Source: Bombyx mori
Lineage: Eukaryota; Arthropoda; Insecta; Lepidoptera; Bombycidae
DNA length: 64,000 nucleotides
Direction of reading: 5' to 3'
Assembly (NCBI RefSeq): GCF_030269925.1
Contig: NC_085119.1
Location: forward strand, 17,457,001 to 17,521,000
Part shown: piece by piece, positions 1-11,400 of the stretch
Numbering within the stretch: position 1 is the stretch's first letter
Layout: each line of letters begins with the position of its first letter
Program-made: the position numbers and the translations under genes
Notes under the pieces: model-generated
Told to the model about the DNA's origin: nothing
The model's input: only the letters and a program-made list of their open reading frames with translations
The model's database searches: none

Positions 1-433
1 CCAGTGCAATACCTCCAGTCGATAAGGGACCGTCCGAAAAAATATGAAAATAACGTAAAATTTTCAAGAAAACAAGAAAATATACATCAAATTTTCAAGA
101 AAAATTCCTAAACGAGGTGTCTACATGTGTGTCTGGAATACCTTTTTTTTCACGAGTTTAATTTTTTTTGATAATTCCTTTTTATGATATCTTCAAAATC
201 AACTAAAATCGTTGTTTTTATTATTATTGTATAGCTATAAACTTTGACTAACAGTGTCTAATTTTCATATTTACATCATTTAAATCGATTAAATAGAAAA
301 AAGTAAAAGCCAAGTTAACAAACGAAATATATCAGAGATTTGTGAAGGAATATTTTATCGCGATAATATTCCCGTGAGAACGTGACCGAAGATAGAAACT
401 TCCGTGTTTACTTAAACCTTATCTGGATCTAAA

Positions 434-517
434 ATGTGTCGAACAACTTGGGACTTCTGCTCAGCGGTCATTGGAGAGAGCTGTGAACACTTCACTAGAT
501 ATCGAAGATACAACTAG
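434..517 (+). other. Short ORF ending at a possible splice donor, upstream
   Basis: ATG at 434 opens 27 codons (MCRTTWDFCSAVIGESC and on) ending in TAG that abuts GTATGG at 518. It could be a 5' UTR exon of an upstream ATP8A start or chance. I do not recognise the peptide. Confidence 0.2.
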
Positions 518-835
518 GTATGGTTTTTTTTTTACTTATGTGCATTTTGCGTTATTTCTTATTGCTCTAAGTGGCTAGGTGAGCTCACACTCACCTTCTA
601 TGTAAATGGCTGCTGCAGATTAACATGAAAACGAAAATTCAACCAGCCTGTGACAAATGAGGTAGAAATTTTAACACCCTCGTATGTAGGTAGGTACTAC
701 GTATTATAATAAGTATAATTAGCGTAAGTTCAAAGCGTAATGTAATTACGGATTCTCAATCTCATTAGTAACCACATATCTCTTTGTATAATTTTTGGGA
801 CAGGAGCTATCATTACTTATATAATTTTAATTATA

Positions 836-891
836 CCACTTAACACCAGGCGGGCTGTGAGCTCGTCCACCCATCTAAGCAATAAAAAAAA
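836..891 (+). repeat. Bm1-type SINE, 3' fragment
   Basis: CCACTTAACACCAGGCGGG through CATCTAAGCAATAAAAAAA is the last ~55 bases of the SINE found in full at 11076. Confidence 0.8.
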
Positions 892-2179
892 GAAAACTTT
901 AACACTGTCGCAATTCGAGGCTTAATGTACAAAAATACAACTTCTACGCTTCAAACTGGACCCTATGATGGCTTCGTCGATGTTATTCGTGAACCCGTAG
1001 CTCATAGGTATTTGCGTATTTATTCAAAATATGGAATGTATCTGTCGTAGGATTTGAGCATCTGTATACATAGTTCCATAATAATGCAATATGCATGTAT
1101 ATTTTAATATCATATGTTAGTCACAATGCTCTATACTTTAGGTATAGATATTTTAAAAAGATGTATAAATAAACGCATATAAGAAGCTAGAACTTCTTTG
1201 GCGTAATTGAATTACTCACCGACTCCACATTCGCAGAAGACAGTATTATAGATATATTATTTCAGCGTATAAAAATACTAACAACATGGTCTGAAATGTT
1301 TGCAATATAATAATTAAATGCCGCACTAGCGCGCCTAGCATCGTCTCGCGCAAAAAATCCACTCTGATCTGTTTTCTCAAACGCGCTAAAATTAGTACCT
1401 AGTACTTTATAAAACCTGAATGACTATACCATCTAATCCAATCTTTATATTTTCTATGATATTATATGTTTAGTTTTCATGGTAACGCATAGCACTTCGG
1501 AAATATGTTTTTATTTATTCTATAGCTAAGTTTAAGGTTTATTGTGTACTCATGTGGTACTGTAAGTTTCGTCTAGCTGGTGTGGTGGAACTTGATGGGG
1601 TATAGTCGGTAGTCGGTTCTGCGGGGCAGGTGCCTCGCGCGCTTTTTCAAGGCGTAGTCTCCTGGGAAGAATTGGAGGAAGAGGAGGAGGACCTCGATTT
1701 TCCTTTTCTCCCTCTTTTTCTCTGGAGGCGCCGGAGTCTGACACAACCCAGTTTGGTCTCCCTCGACCGGATATCCGTAAACCGATTCCTCAGAATTAAA
1801 TTAAATGTTTATTGTGTACTGGAAACTAGGAATGAATTTCTGTCGTATGTATGTACTTAAATACTACATTCATATTGTGTTCTATAAACAAAGATCATTA
1901 ATATCACGAAATTGACGTGAAATCGCTGTTGTCCTTATGTAAATGTCCCGTAAGTCTAAATTTCACAAGTCAACAAATAACATCGAACCCGAACTTGAAT
2001 GTCAAAGGGAAAATAGAGTTTAATTGAAGCTCTAATTAGACGGTTCGCTTATTTGTTCAGGGAACAGGTAGAATGGACCTCTAAATTGTCTAGGGACACG
2101 TTTCCATTCCGAAATGGAACTATTTTTAGGAAAAAACTTTTTTTTTTTTTTTAATTTTTTTTTAGAAAATAAGATATAA

Positions 2180-2560
2180 ACAATGAGTCTTATAAGAAGG
2201 CTAAAGGTCACCGAAAGAGCAATGAAGAGGGCTATGCTCAGAGTTTCCCTACGAGATCAAATCAGAAATGAGGAGATTCGCAGGAAAACCATAGTAACCG
2301 ACATAGTCCAAAGGATTGCGACGTTGAAGTGGCAGTGGGCAGGACACATTGCTCGTAAAACGTATGTCCGTTGGAGCCAGAAAGTTCTTGAGAGGCTACC
2401 GCGTACCGGGAGACGTAGCGTGGGTAGACCTCCCACAAGATGGACCGACGACCGATTAAGGTTCGCGGGAATCCGCTGGGTGCAGGCAGCGCCGGACCGA
2501 TCTTTGTGGTGAGGCTTGGGGGATGCCTATATCCAGCAGTGGACGTCTGTGGGCTGATAA
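2180..2560 (+). mobile_element. RTE-type LINE, 3' end of reverse transcriptase ORF
   Basis: From 2183 the frame reads RRLKVTERAMKRAMLRVSLR, later LKWQWAGHIAR and GRRSVGRPPTRWTDD. This is the C-terminal tail of the endonuclease-reverse transcriptase ORF of RTE-like LINEs common in moths. The frame stops at 2510 (TGA) shortly before the family end. 5'-truncated and inactive. Confidence 0.85.
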
Positions 2561-2625
2561 GAAGAAGAAAAAATTTATTTAAAAAAAATGCTGACGATAT
2601 GGAGGTATTATGATCTCGCACAGTC

Positions 2626-2765
2626 CCACAGGCACAACGCACTGAGTTTCTCAGCTCAAATCTTCTCAGTGGGTTGCGATTCCGGCGGCTAGGGTTAGCA
2701 AGTCATCCCGGGTTGAGCCCGCGAGCTCGCCTACCAGTTCGAAAAAAAACAGAATAGTACCTTAC
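2626..2765 (+). repeat. Retroelement fragment, CTCAGTGGGTTGCGATTCCG family
   Basis: CACTGAGTTTCTCAGCTCAA through TTCTCAGTGGGTTGCGATTC and AGCTCGCCTACCAGTTCG also occur at 12290, 42130 and, reversed, at 15490. It directly follows the RTE fragment. I suspect a LINE 3' UTR (perhaps BMC1), from memory only. Confidence 0.55.
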
Positions 2766-2847
2766 GGTTACTGGTAATTAGGTAGGAAAAAACCCCACGG
2801 CTGCTTTTTTTGCACAGACGGAAGAACGAGTTCTCAGCAACCTTAAG

Positions 2848-2957
2848 TGCTGGGCGGAGTCCATGCGTGCCTATCCACCTTGAGACATGAGATCTCAGCC
2901 TCAGTGTACAGCTGTTCCACCCTTCGCGGCAGAAGTAGACAGGGCGGTACCAGCCGC
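2848..2957 (-). repeat. Decayed Bm1-type SINE
   Basis: Reverse-strand similarity to the SINE body (TATCCACCTTGAGACATGAG, CCACCCTTCGCGGCAGAAG), heavily diverged. Confidence 0.4.
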
Positions 2958-3090
2958 TATAACAACACAATTATTGAGACTTCGACGAATCCCCTCCTGG
3001 CTGGACTCGAGCTCTGCTTTCTATCCTTCTGTCCTATTGACACTCGACCGAATCAAGTAAAATCACTCCCGCGTCAAAACAACTTCGAAG

Positions 3091-3533
3091 TTTTTTTATT
3101 TTTTTTATTGCTTAGATGAGTGAACGAGCTCACATCCCACCTGGTGTTAAGTGGTTACTGGAGCCCATAGACCTCTACAACGTAAATGCGCCACCCATCT
3201 TGAGATATAAGTTCTAAGGTCTCAGTATAGTTACAACGGCTACCCCACCCTTCAAACCGAAACGCATTACTGCTTCACGGCAGAAATAGGCAGGGCGGTG
3301 GTACCTACCCGTGCGGACTCACAAGAGGTCCTACCACCAGTGATTACGCAAATTATAATTTTGCGGGTTTGACTTTTATTACACGATGTTATTCCTTCAT
3401 CGTGGAAGTCAATCGTGAACATTTGTTAAGTACGTATTTCATTAGAAAAATTGGTACCCGTCTGCGGGATTCGAACACCGGTGCATCGCAACAACGATTG
3501 CACCGGACGTCTTATCCTTTAGGCCACGACGAT
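3091..3533 (-). mobile_element. Bm1-type SINE, near full length
   Basis: Reverse orientation: T-rich tail, body with CCACCCATCTTGAGATATAA, then at the far end a tRNA-like head with complements of the pol III B box (GTTCGAA) and of GTCGTGGCCTAAAGGATAAG. The head makes it tRNA-derived. Confidence 0.88.
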
Positions 3534-5351
3534 TTCATATACCGATAAAAAGCAGTAAATCATAGGTCATTAAATCATTGGAGAATGTTTCGACCGCATT
3601 AACATCATATCATCACAGAAATCTCAGTTTGTCCTGTAGAACTGAAACTGATAGACCCAGTATCTATATGATAGCCAGGTTGCATTTTTTTAATTCAGTA
3701 GAAAACAAGAAAGGCACTTTCCAAGTGTCCTATTTTAAAAAATCTGATGATGGTGGGCAGACAGACAAACGAGGAGCACATCGCCCACCACCATGTTATA
3801 ACTATCTTAAGGTCAAGGTCTCAATTAAGCACTAGTTGAACCTCAAAGCATTTCAAGACTAGAATGTCATTATTCAGTTTAGATATCAGTCGTTCAGTTC
3901 GCAGACCCGTCCTGGTGAAGATGGAAACACTAGAAAGTCCTCCAGATTAATCAGGGCTAATCTATCTAGCTATCCCAATGAAACAAAATCCAAAATGACT
4001 TGTAGTGTTTGCAATAATGCAATAAGTACCTCGTTCATGGACATAGACATGTGTATACACACCAAAGGATTCGTGGAGTTCTTATATTTTAATAGATTTA
4101 CCATTTGAAATTAAAAATTGTCAATAGTTGGGGGAAAAATTCTCCAGAGGGCGTTACCTGCCAAGAGTTTTAGTGTTGGGAAAGGAAATCATCATTCGAT
4201 TGTTTGTAACAGCAATTGGAAACCAAAATAGCAAATCAAATCGAATTTAATTTAATTCATTAAACACAGAAACCACATTTAAGTTACCTAATTATAAACT
4301 GTTATTTTATTTTCAATTATTTTAAACTTCAATCACACTTGCCTAATTAAAACATAGTAAAAGATGGGTCTAAACGAGTATTTTAACGCTGTTGAGTATT
4401 ATGACTGTATTGTAAGTCGTTGCCATACATACAAAATTTTGGGAGACTAACTAAATATGTAATGAAAAAAAATATTCACGTGATTTAGGTGAAATGAAAC
4501 CTTAATGCTTTTTCATAACTTTCAAGATCAAATTTCAATCCAATATTTCTCCCCAGCGATTTACGCCATAAAAAAAGTATTAGTTATCTGACTTTTAAAC
4601 AAGCAAATGCTACTTTTACATTAGTTAAATTATATGCGTAAATATTATTTGGAGAAATGGATGGGCAAACAATTTCACGGCGTATCTAGTGCTAAACTAA
4701 ATGTAGATTAAAATCTTCTGTCAATCTTAATTCAAACTTATGCTTAGTTTGTTTCAGAAACAACCTAAGCAACTTGTGCGAATCTGTTGATTTGTTTTAG
4801 TTCTGTAAACCAAGAACTGTAATAGTGTAGATGCAATTGACACGAGACTTCACGTCTCGATCTTTGTAGATAGTTTTTTTTATCTGTTTACACCAAGATT
4901 CAGTAATGTAATATATAGCAAATAGTAATATATTATGTAGAGTTACATACTGTTTCATGAACAGTTTTTTTTTGTTCAATTTTTATAGCTTAAATCGATT
5001 CACGACGAACTTCGTTACAAATGTCAAGTGCGCACATCACTATTGACTATAGTAGGCGGCGAAAATGGAAAGATCGATCGCGGATTCGTTGATTTACGTA
5101 GCTGTTGTTTGTGATGACAACATGTATTCAAAACTTTACTGAGTAATTTCATTAGGTGCTCAATGTAACAATTGTAAAACCTTAACCAAAACCAAAAATT
5201 ATATCGTCCGTGCCCGATATTTTGAAGATGTCCTCATACAATATCCAATGACAGAATCTCTATTTTCGTTCAATAAAAATATTTTTGAACTGTACGGAGC
5301 GGTGATAATGTGTGTCAAATTTAGTTTGTATTAGTATAACCCTGTGAAGAA

Positions 5352-5375
5352 TAATATTATTACATCAGTGTCGAC
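5352..5375 (+). other. In-frame stop upstream of the ATP8A start
   Basis: A TAA at 5352..5354 lies in frame 24 bases before the ATG at 5376, so the frame cannot extend upstream in this genomic segment. A CAG at 5366..5368 could be a splice acceptor from a 5' UTR exon, or the TCAGT around it an arthropod initiator; the sequence does not decide. Confidence 0.45.
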
Positions 5376-5481
5376 ATGGCGTTAGCTTTGAGAGAGTACG
5401 TGGTGAGCTTCTTGCAGGAGCACAACATTATGGCGCCTTTCTCCAGGTTCTATAGGGCCATGGTGCTCAAAATGAACCAGC
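5376..5481 (+). CDS. ATP8A: ATP8A exon 1 (start codon, N-terminal tail)
   Basis: 106 nt: 35 codons plus one base (C) carried into exon 2. The ATG is preceded by CGAC. It encodes [12 protein letters not shown] and onward, a cytosolic leader that ends before the conserved core. The donor is GTAAGT at 5482. The junction codon with exon 2 is CAT (His 36). The N-terminal leader is not conserved across P4-ATPases, so this exon rests on the good donor, correct phase, in-frame upstream stop and lack of a competitor. An alternative first exon is possible given the 8.4 kb intron. Confidence 0.72.
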
Positions 5482-8400
5482 GTAAGTACCAGACACGTTC
5501 TACTTAGTCTACGAACAGATGCTTTCAAAACCAATTACCTACTAAAAGTGCATGATAATCGGAGATAAATTGTTACAGTTAAACTATACATACTTTACAC
5601 TGATGGCTTTGAATCCTTAAAGATCTTGATCTCTAACACTAACCATGATACTAGTATTACCGTATCTGCCCTTAAGTACTGTTGCTCTCTGAATCTTGGT
5701 CTTGCTGTTTAAGTATGAGTACCTATTATAAAAAAATTCAATAATTTTTGAAAAAATATGTAGTAATTTCATGTTATTATTGAGGGTTAGAAGCTCTTGA
5801 AAATTACATAGAAGATATTAAGCTTGATTTGATACAGAATACAAGAATTAAGATTTTACTATTTTGAAATAGACAGCACCAACTGGGGTCTCTGTGGATC
5901 TTTTGTTAAAAATTTTAAATGTCATTAATTTATATGTCATGTATACTTTTTGAAAGTAAACTCTACCAGTTTTGAAATGAGCCACAGCCCTGAATAGAAC
6001 TGGAGAAATAAAATTCGCAGGCTTGTCTTTTTTATATTCTTGAATCTTTGAAGTCATTGCGGCTTAAAAGATAAGAAGCAATGTGTACTCGTATGAAGTG
6101 ATGTCGGTGTACAAATTTGCTATTTCTGCCACAGCGCAATCATGCATTCCTATTTGTAGTACCTATGAAACAGCTGCTGTGCAATACATTTGAAACCTTG
6201 ACCTCTTATGTAAATATGGGTGGCTGAATTCACGTGATGTCTTATGGCTCTAGCAACCACTTGGTATCATGCTGGCCATGAGTTCGTCCATTTAATTATT
6301 GTAAAAACAAATTATACATACTGTACATACAGAAGAGGGTTGTTCGGATTCTCAATAATCCCACTATCATGGATAATTTGGTACATCTGGGTTTGCGCAG
6401 GGACTATGCTTCTCCCTGTATTTTGTACTGTGTGTTCCATGGGGAATGCTCCGAGGAATTATTTGAGATGATCCCATCATTTCGTTTTTACCATTACACT
6501 GCCCGCCACCGGAGTCGATTTCTTCAATACTACCTAGAGCTACTGCTTACTACAGTGCATTTCCAGATATCTTTTTTGTCATCCAGCTTTGCAATGACCT
6601 GTCCTCCACGGTGTTTCCTAAGTGCTATGACATGTCCTTCTTCAAATGAGGCTTGTGGAGAGTACTTAACGGTAGGCAGCGGCTTGGCTCTGCTGCTGGC
6701 ATTGCTGAAGCCCATGGCGACGGTAACTGCTCATCATAAGGTGGACCGTCTATAAAAAAAAACAAATTTGTATTTTACATTACTTATGTCAGCCTTAGTT
6801 TTTGAAGCGAAAAAACAGCTAAAAGTAAACAAGTTTATCTTTGTGCTTCACCAAGTATGAATGACCACCTTGATGATGAGGGCAGCAATGTCAGCATTGA
6901 AGATGTCATGCTTTCCTAACATTAATCAGAGCATCAGCTCTCCATCATATAAAATAGCCATTGTACAATTCGTCGTGGCCTTAAGGATAAGACGTCCGGT
7001 GCATTCGTATCCTAGCGATGCACCGGTGCTCGAATCCCGCAGGCGGGTACCAATTTTTCGAATGAAATACGTACTTAACAATTGTTCACGATTGATTTCC
7101 ACGGTGAAGGAATAACATCGTGTAATGAAAATCAAACCCGCAAAATTATAATTTGCGTAATCACTGGTGGTAGGACCTCGTGTGAGTCCGCACGGGTAGG
7201 TACCATCACCATGTCTATTTCTGCCGTGAAGCAGTAATGCGTTTCGGCTTGAAGGGTGGGGCAGCCGTTGTCTATATGCTCCAGTAACCACTTAAAACCA
7301 GGTGGACTGTGAGCTCGTCCACCCATCTCAGCAATAAAAAAATTTAATAAAAGAATGGCTGAACTGATTTTGACGGGACTTTCTCTGGCAGATGGCAGAT
7401 GTAATAAGGAGTAACTTAGGCTTCTTCTATTTTAGGAAAATTCTAACATTATTAAAAAACATAGTAATGTTTTTTTAAGTTCCACGCGGACGGATTCGCG
7501 GGTACAGCTAGTCAAAAATATAACTCAGTTTTGGCATTAAAAGCGTTAACATTGAATCAAAAAATACATTACAAAAATACAGGTCAAACTGTAATACGTG
7601 TATAAAATGTATGAAAACATAAGTATTTTGGTTCTATTATTTTGGAGCCTTGTCCTTGAGTTCACATGACCTTGTGAGAGCTGACCCGGCACGCGCGACT
7701 GATAACGATCATGATTGAAATATTCAGTTTCGGGCCTCGGCGTTGCTTGTTTATGATCATTTTAATTATGCTAACTATTAGAGAGAAAGAGAGAGAGAGA
7801 GAGAATAAATACCCTTTATTGCACACCAAAACACAATTAACATTAAAAAAGAGTCAACAAGCAGATACATTTGTACAATAGGCAGTCTTATCGTTAAAAG
7901 CGATCTCTTCCAGGCAACCGTTTAATTAACAATTACAATTTAAAATTATACTTTAATAACGGTACAACATTGGAAACTCTGAAAAAATAAGTAAGCAATT
8001 AATGTTTGTATTCATGTGAGTTTATTTATGATTATGAATCCAGCCCGAATGTTGAGTTATCTTATCATTTTTTAAATAAATGTGGCAAGTATTGACAGAC
8101 TAGGGCGTGGTACACCTCGTGTTATTTGGTCACCAAAGCTAAAGACATCACATAGTGAATGCAGCCACCCGTTTTGATATGAAGTCTCAAGAATATAGTG
8201 ATTCAGCTATCATACCATTCAGATGAGAGTTTTTTAAAACTTCACGCCTAAAACGGATTGAATCTGACGGAATCTAGCAATGTCGTCCTGCCGTCGGTAA
8301 AATTAGGGAAAATAGCAATAGAGGTGGCTGTGGTCGCGTGCCGTGCTTCTTTTTTTTTATGATTGAAGGATTACTGGTGGCCCGAAGTCCTTTCCAGTTT

Positions 8401-11400
8401 CACCAGGACAGGTGGGCGAGCAAAGGCTCAGCCAGGAGGGGTGGGATTTGCTAACAGCTACCCGAGCGCCTTCGAAGGAGACCTAACAGCTCAAGAGTAG
8501 CTGCTTCGCGAATGAATCTACTACCGGATCGGAATCGCGACCCGCTGAGAAGATCCGGCGAGAAACTCAGCGAGCTGATTCATGGGTTAGGTTGCACGGC
8601 GAACTCTTTGTCGAGTTCGACGAGTACGGTTACCGGGGCCCTAATCCTGCTCCTAGTGTTAGAGCTGAAGGCGTCTGATGCAAAGGTTATTGGATCTGAT
8701 GGATCCGTAAGGACGTGTCGAGGGCGTCGACGGTGACCGGCCAACGTGCCGTGCTTTGATCAACTACAAGCAATTGTTGATTCAGAATCGTCTGACCTTT
8801 TTAAAGTCAATGTTACGTTCAGTAGGTACGTACACGCAATAAATTAGTATTATTTAATGTCGCGTGATAACATACTATGCAGGAAAACTAATTGTAAAGC
8901 ACTGTGTATGTATGCTTTTGGAAACTACGTAACTGCACGGATATTAGCTGTAAATTGTCAATTAATAATGGTTGCTCTGATTCTGAATGGCCAGAATTTA
9001 TGTTATGGGTTTTATGTTCACGGTGAAAGTGCGTGAAGATTTTTTTTTTGTTTTTATTGCAATGGATTTATTATGTCAAGGGGTAAAAGCTATTTGATTT
9101 ATGCGACATTTTTACAACTTTACAAGAGAGCCATTTAAAATTTAAATTTTGAAAAAAAAACATCAATACAAAAAGCCTATTCGGCTATTTGAATGGACTA
9201 AACCTTATTGAATTGCAATTAAAAACATTGAACTGTTGATGCTAATACCAAATAAAACGCAACTTTAATAACAATGATAAATGTGGCGTAGAAATGGCGC
9301 TTAAATCAAATATCATTCCACTGCTAGATGTGTTTGACCAACGAGTTATGCTGCTCTCGTCGTAGCTATATGAGGATGGAGTACAATTCGTAGTTCCGAC
9401 CAAGTTTTAAGAAGCATACAACAAACACAAAAAAAACTAGTACTAAATGTGTAAACGAGTTCACGGTCCACCACCAGTTAAGTGACTACCAGAGCCCACA
9501 GGAATCGTATACTGAATGTCGCTACACACTTTGATACCTGAAGTCTCTGTTGTATTGTAAACAGCCGTTCTATCCTTCAAACTGGTATGCCCGACAGTTT
9601 CACGGCAGGCGTTAGTACAAAACATGCGGAGTAAACTCATTAAGGCCTCTTCGAATGACACCACGAATTATTTGTTCAAAATTTATCCAATACATGTGCA
9701 GATACAAACGAACAGTTCCGATGAAATTATAATTCCTCGAGACTTATCCACCATGGTCCGATAAAATTTGAAGTATGTACTCTGTACCCTATTGTGTAAG
9801 TAACAATGAGTATTTTGCTCGTATGATAAACGAGACGCTCTGACGTCACCCGGTTTCTTGAAAGCTATATTTTTTTACTACATTAATGAGTAAAAGAACT
9901 CACGACTCACGACCCATTTGATGTTCAGTGGTCATAGAAGCCCATAAACAACGTAAAGTGAATACCGCCACCCACCTTGAGATTTGAGGTCTAAATTTCA
10001 ATTGTATACGACAGCTGTCTGACCCTTCAAAAAGGAAAGCCTGACGGTTTTGCTGCAGAAATAGCCATGGTGGCGGTAACCATGTTACCGACCCGTGCGG
10101 GCGTACAATACGCCCGAAGTGGTGACCACGCAAACTAACTTTTACTAGTTTGATATTTATAACACGATAACATTCCTTCATCGTCGCAGTCATTCGTGAA
10201 CATGTGCTAGTGTTGTATTTGGTTAATTAGTACTTGCCTGCGCGATTTACCGGCACAGTCGCAACGACTCGATTCCAAAACGCCTTAACCCGCAATTAAA
10301 ATAGTAGCACAACAACAAGCGACCTAAAATATTAGGTACAAACCTTAAAGAGGAGCTAGAAAGTAATAATATCAATTTACTTCCGTACATTGCACAACAC
10401 CGCAGCCCGCGGCGTTAAGAATGTGACCGCAGACTGGGTACTATGAACCTATGATTGCTACTGAAATACAACGTACCAAAAAAAAACTGATAATTTTAAC
10501 GCTGGGCAATCTGACTTTACGAAAACCCGACCATTGGATGTACGAGCCGGTTTATGTCGGACTTCATCTAACCTGTCCTCATTCCTCCTTCACCGCACGT
10601 CCTGCCTAATCCACCAGCCTCCACTAATGGTGTGCATTTCCTCGAGCGTATTAGCATTAATTAACGTTATACATACATAATTAAAATAATAGATACGGTT
10701 CGCTTTGGGCATTCGTTGGTTCGTGCTCTACGAATTAGAGAGTGCTGTTAGCATATTGCACTATTAAGCTGGGGACAATGCAAAGAATAAAAAAATGAGT
10801 TGAAAGATCAGACATTGCACTTGCGTCAGTGTTTAAATTAAAATATATGATGACCTAAGACTTCAGCTGACTTATTGCAGGTGGGTTGATGAGTAATCAC
10901 GTATATTGCATTTGCCTGTGTCTGAATGCAGCGAATCATCAATATTAAATCGAGGTCCGAAATTCGATAAAAAAGCGGTAACTCCGCTTGAAAATGACAT
11001 ACGACATTACTTGTATAAATATGTAATTACATGGCGATTTACTAATCGGAAAAGAGTTAAACACAACGCAGTGAAGTCGTCGTGGCCTAAAGGATAAGAC
11101 GTTCGGTGCATTCGTATCGAGCGATGCACCAGTGTTCGAGTCCCGCAGGCGGGTACCAATTTTCCTAATGAAATACGTACTTAACAAATGTTCACGATTG
11201 ACTTCCACGGTGAAGGAATAACATCGTGTAATAAAAATCAAAAACCTGCATAATTATAATTTTAGTAATTACTGGTGGTAGGACCTCTTGTGAGTCCGCA
11301 CGGGTAGGCACCACCACCCTGCCTATTTCTGCAGTGGAGCAGCAATGCGTTTCGGTTTGAAGACTGGGGTAGCCGTTGTAACTATACTGAGACCTTTGAA

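Larger units (their letters stand above)
1..5375. other. Upstream region of ATP8A
   Basis: AT-rich, with repeat fragments listed separately (836, 2180, 2626, 2848, 3091). A GC-richer patch at 1560-1790 encodes a Glu-rich run on the plus strand, with no recognisable protein. 900-1550 and 3960-5340 show nothing that I can identify. Confidence 0.6.

Noticed and set aside
1550..1860. Overlapping plus and minus frames in a Glu/Pro-rich patch
   Set aside because: Low-complexity purine-rich sequence, no ATG in good context on the plus strand and no recognisable protein.
7025..7060. tRNA gene suggested by pol III box motifs (also near 11131 and 62490)
   Set aside because: These are heads of tRNA-derived SINEs; the rest of a tRNA cloverleaf is absent.
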